From Salinivirgaceae bacterium (lineage in GTDB: Bacteria > Bacteroidota > Bacteroidia > Bacteroidales > Salinivirgaceae): 55,123 nucleotides of DNA. The translations under genes were made by a program, and so were the position numbers. The stretch covers positions 1-55,123 of the forward strand of contig PKTE01000072.1 in NCBI GenBank assembly GCA_002869335.1, written 5' to 3'. Below are positions 53,906 through 55,123 of this stretch, piece after piece (positions within the stretch are counted from its first letter, which is position 1; the number at the start of each line of letters is the position of its first letter). The notes under the pieces were generated by a model. That model was not told the origin of the DNA. It searched no databases and saw only the letters and a program-made list of their open reading frames with translations.

Positions 53906-54580
53906 TTATACTTTGTCAAGTACACTTTCCAAACTGTCGAATCTATGGTGATAATCTTCCAATGCAAATTCAATTACTTTAAATGCTTCTTCTGCACCGT
54001 AAGTGTGTGTTATTTCAGAAACACGATCATTATTTCCAGGTATATCTTTATAAGTTAAGAAGTAGTGTTTTAATCTTTCTAATACTGCTGAAGGTACATC
54101 ATCAATGTTTTTGTAGTGACCATAGCCAGCATCATTTTTTAGCACAGCAATAATTTTATCATCTGCCATATTACCATCAATCATTCTGAAGCCACCAATG
54201 GGAATTACATGTGCTAAAATATCACCATGTGAAATTGTACGCTCTGTTAAAACGCAAACGTCAAGTGGGTCGGCATCACCTTTGATTTGCTTTCGCTCGG
54301 TCATTTTTGAACAGTATTTACCAACTTTTTCGCCACAATAGCTTTGTGGGAAGAAACCATACAATGCTGGAATTACGTTGCTGTATTTTTGTGGGCGGTC
54401 AATTCGAAGATAACCACTGCTTTTATCAGCTTCATATTTAACAGTATCTGTAGGTACCATTTCAATATACGCAGTCATTAAATGTGGTGCATCCGGACCC
54501 GGGTCTATTCCGTGCCAGGGATGTGATTTATAGCGAAGACCCATTAATTTTCCAATGGGATCCATAATTTTATTTCTCAT
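53906..54580 (-). CDS. ppa: Inorganic pyrophosphatase (family I)
   Basis: This soluble enzyme hydrolyses pyrophosphate to orthophosphate and drives biosynthetic reactions. Family I motifs are evident: the DxxxxY-type substrate segment SSGYLRIDRPQKYSNVIPALYGF, the metal-binding signature GDADPLDV with the three aspartates, and GFRMIDGNMADDKIIAV. The 224 residues are a little longer than E. coli PpaA (175), with an N-terminal extension MRNKIMDPIGKLMGLRYKSH and C-terminal helix as in other Bacteroidota enzymes. It is followed by a strong hairpin terminator and its own gene is monocistronic. Confidence 0.95.
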   Translation of the reverse strand: MRNKIMDPIGKLMGLRYKSHPWHGIDPGPDAPHLMTAYIEMVPTDTVKYEADKSSGYLRIDRPQKYSNVIPALYGFFPQSYCGEKVGKYCSKMTERKQIKGDADPLDVCVLTERTISHGDILAHVIPIGGFRMIDGNMADDKIIAVLKNDAGYGHYKNIDDVPSAVLERLKHYFLTYKDIPGNNDRVSEITHTYGAEEAFKVIEFALEDYHHRFDSLESVLDKV

Positions 54581-54673
54581 CTCTTTTATATTTTAGGATT
54601 ATAATTTCTACTAAGTGATAACCAACAAGCTAAGTTACAATTTGTTTGGCATAAATTGGAGGATTTTGCTAAA

Positions 54674-55123
54674 TCAACTGAAAATGGCCTTGAAATAATA
54701 GAATACCATTACTGATGAAACAATAAGTTTCAGACCGGTTCCTAATAAAAATCCAATAAATGAGCCTAAACCACTTTTTAATGCTTTGTTGAAATCATCG
54801 TTATTAATCATTTCTCCAATTACTGCGCCGGCAAATGGCCCAATAATTATACCTAAAGGTGGAAAGAATATTAATCCGGCTATCAGACCTATCGTGCTAC
54901 CTATGACTCCTGCTTTTGTGCCTCCAAATTTTTTAGTTCCCCATATGGGAATAATAAAATCCAATGCTGTAACTGCAGCTGCTAAAACAAACATTAAAAT
55001 CAAAAATTCACCTGAAAAATCAACTGTTTCAGTTGCTTCCAGTACAAGTAGTCCCACAAAAGAGATTGGAGGGCCAGGAATAATGGGCAAAATACAGCCT
55101 ATTAATCCAATTAGCAATAGTAC
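54674..55123 (-). CDS. DUF456 membrane protein (N-terminus beyond window)
   Basis: The reading frame runs off the window edge (the track starts at an internal TTG). The visible 149 residues are mostly hydrophobic helices: GLIGCILPIIPGPPISFVGLLVL, FLILMFVLAAAVTALDFIIPIWG, GVIGSTIGLIAGLIFFPPLGIIIGPFAGAVIGE and GLGSFIGFLLGTGLKLIVS. The PIIPGPPISFVGLL and GPFAGAVIGE stretches are characteristic of the DUF456 family of small membrane proteins with unknown function. Full-length members are about 160 residues, so only a dozen or so residues are missing. Confidence 0.85.
   Translation of the reverse strand, partial: VLLLIGLIGCILPIIPGPPISFVGLLVLEATETVDFSGEFLILMFVLAAAVTALDFIIPIWGTKKFGGTKAGVIGSTIGLIAGLIFFPPLGIIIGPFAGAVIGEMINNDDFNKALKSGLGSFIGFLLGTGLKLIVSSVMVFYYFKAIFS

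Overview
This AT-rich window is a chromosomal segment of a free-living Bacteroidota bacterium, most likely of the Bacteroidales/Marinilabiliales type. The evidence is a SusC/SusD outer-membrane import pair, several proteins with type IX secretion (T9SS) C-terminal sorting signals, DUF5686 and propeller/Y_Y_Y proteins, and promoters of the Bacteroidota kind (TTTG, about 20 bases, TAnnTTTG). There are no Shine-Dalgarno-dominated starts. I see no insertion sequence, integrase, CRISPR array or rRNA; one tRNA (Arg-UCU) is present.

Layout. 0.1-4.5 kb: a large secreted lamin-tail-domain protein (-). 4.6-10.1 kb: asd, then a likely operon of an RsuA-type pseudouridine synthase, a TRM11-like methyltransferase and a DUF5686 outer-membrane protein. 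10.2-19.9 kb: a coherent accessory locus with a secreted cyanophycinase-like S51 peptidase (split by one in-frame TAA), isoaspartyl dipeptidase, SusD, SusC, a small T9SS adhesin-like protein, and a second S51 peptidase that is a lipoprotein. 20-24.1 kb: a double-VOC protein plus SDR, and ligA. 24.4-26.1 kb: a SpoIIE-type phosphatase with a small possible STAS-like partner, and a 46-aa ORF. 26.1-26.5 kb: a three-unit tandem repeat. 26.6-33.2 kb: an acetate-type sodium/solute symporter with an enlarged DUF4212-like partner, a TPR protein, a metallophosphoesterase and a Cache-PAS-CBS-DUF294 signalling protein. 33.4-35.7 kb: an AAA ATPase and an unknown lipoprotein. 35.8-47.9 kb: a propeller/Y_Y_Y/SpoIIE sensor phosphatase and three large paralogues with S74-like (endosialidase-chaperone) C-termini. 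48.2-55.1 kb: a small membrane protein, tRNA-Arg, nth, a TonB receptor, an MIF-like tautomerase, a serine hydrolase, ppa and a DUF456 protein cut by the window edge.

Most interesting is the 10.2-19.9 kb locus. Surface or periplasmic S51 peptidases, a SusCD importer and a cytoplasmic isoaspartyl dipeptidase together look like a dedicated pathway for a beta-aspartyl polymer such as cyanophycin (multi-L-arginyl-poly-aspartate). That would be a peptide counterpart of a polysaccharide utilization locus. The substrate is inferred, not shown.

The second notable system is the trio of S74-type surface proteins. Each has a promoter-like TAAATTTA box at an almost constant 124-126 bases from its start codon. 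One of them is directly followed by a large sensor-phosphatase gene.
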